A stretch of DNA of 64,000 bases from Rhodomicrobium udaipurense JA643 (GTDB lineage: Bacteria; Pseudomonadota; Alphaproteobacteria; Rhizobiales; Rhodomicrobiaceae). The notes beneath the pieces are model-generated. The model did not search any database. It worked only from the letters and a program-made list of their open reading frames with translations, and was not told the origin of the DNA. The stretch spans positions 1 through 64,000 of the forward strand of contig NZ_JFZJ01000003.1 of NCBI RefSeq assembly GCF_000636015.1. The letters are read 5' to 3'. Below are positions 63,636 through 64,000 of the stretch, piece after piece. The stretch's first letter is position 1; each line of letters begins with the position of its first letter. The position numbers and the translations under genes were made by a program.

Positions 63636-64000
63636 CTATTGTGTGCCGAGATACGGCTTCATCGCCTCGGCGAAAGCCTCAATCGTGGGCGCGCCGTCGA
63701 ACTTCTTGCCGTTGATGAAGAACGTCGGCGTCCCGCGCACGCCCTGCTTCTCGCCTAGTCCGCGAACGGCCAGAACCTTTTTCTGAAGGTCTTCATCCGC
63801 GAGGCACTTGTTGAACTCGGCATCGTTCAACCCCGCCTGCTTCGCATAGAGCTTGAGCGGCGTCAGCGCGTCCTGCTTGAAGGCCCAATCGTCCATCTTC
63901 TTGAACAGGAGATCGTTGAACGCGAAGAAGCGGCTCGAATCGAGGCAACGCGCCAGCACGGAGCCCGCGAAGGCCGCGTCGTTCAGCGGAAACTCGCGCT
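63636..64000 (-). CDS. DsbA family protein, N-terminally cut by the window edge
   Basis: The frame is open to the window end, giving the C-terminal 121 residues or so of a thioredoxin-fold DsbA protein. REFPLNDAAFAGS and the cis-Pro loop GVRGTPTFFINGKKFDG are characteristic. The active-site CxxC lies outside the window. It is probably a paralogue of the lipoprotein at 62423-63223, in the same orientation, and is expected to act in the periplasm. Confidence 0.85.
   Translation of the reverse strand, partial: REFPLNDAAFAGSVLARCLDSSRFFAFNDLLFKKMDDWAFKQDALTPLKLYAKQAGLNDAEFNKCLADEDLQKKVLAVRGLGEKQGVRGTPTFFINGKKFDGAPTIEAFAEAMKPYLGTQ

Overview
The window is high-GC alphaproteobacterial chromosome. 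Several features place it in the Hyphomicrobiales and close to Rhodomicrobium: the order of the str-S10-spc-alpha ribosomal block, a circularly permuted ssrA gene next to an alpha-type SspB adaptor, CckA, the dsbA-smc neighbourhood, and a full hopanoid cluster. The genus is an inference from gene content, not from a search.

Layout. 1-5.8 kb holds the tail of a ParB-like gene, an exporter, a phosphatase, kdsB with an overlapping SDR gene, a DUF1345 membrane protein, a PAP2 phosphatase and a small membrane protein. 6.0-25.3 kb is one rightward block of translation, secretion and transcription genes from rpsL to rplQ. It opens with a recognisable promoter and closes with a strong intrinsic terminator. 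25.9-29.2 kb is a four-gene frdABCD operon for an Escherichia coli-type fumarate reductase. 29.2-30.4 kb is an AT-rich two-gene island (DUF5343 and a TIGR02391/HEPN protein). It is followed by a large membrane protein of unknown function and an Mrp/ApbC ATPase. 33.8-34.7 kb pairs permuted ssrA (tmRNA) with sspB, the adaptor for its tag. An L,D-transpeptidase follows.

36.1-45.8 kb is the isoprenoid/hopanoid region. ispH and hpnH run right. hpnB-hpnC-hpnD-hpnE-shc-hpnG run left and converge on hpnH at a palindrome. Together they cover IspH for C5 precursors, squalene formation (HpnCDE), cyclisation (Shc), adenosyl transfer (HpnH), adenine removal (HpnG) and a sugar transferase (HpnB). 46.1-52.4 kb has lepA, alaS and recA, all leftward.

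52.47-54.56 kb is a complete IS1595-type element. It has near-identical 40-nt terminal inverted repeats and a flanking direct repeat, and carries a HEPN-type passenger gene and a small charged protein. It sits just upstream of recA, next to a LexA-like box. 54.8-57.2 kb is cckA. 57.4-58.9 kb is an AT-rich P-loop ATPase of unknown function inserted between cckA and smc. smc, a DsbA-like lipoprotein, a small orphan gene and the start-truncated end of another DsbA-family gene complete the window.

The best candidates for undescribed biology are three AT-rich insertions: the DUF5343-HEPN pair, the HEPN passenger inside the transposon, and the 480-residue ATPase. None can be given a proven function from sequence alone.
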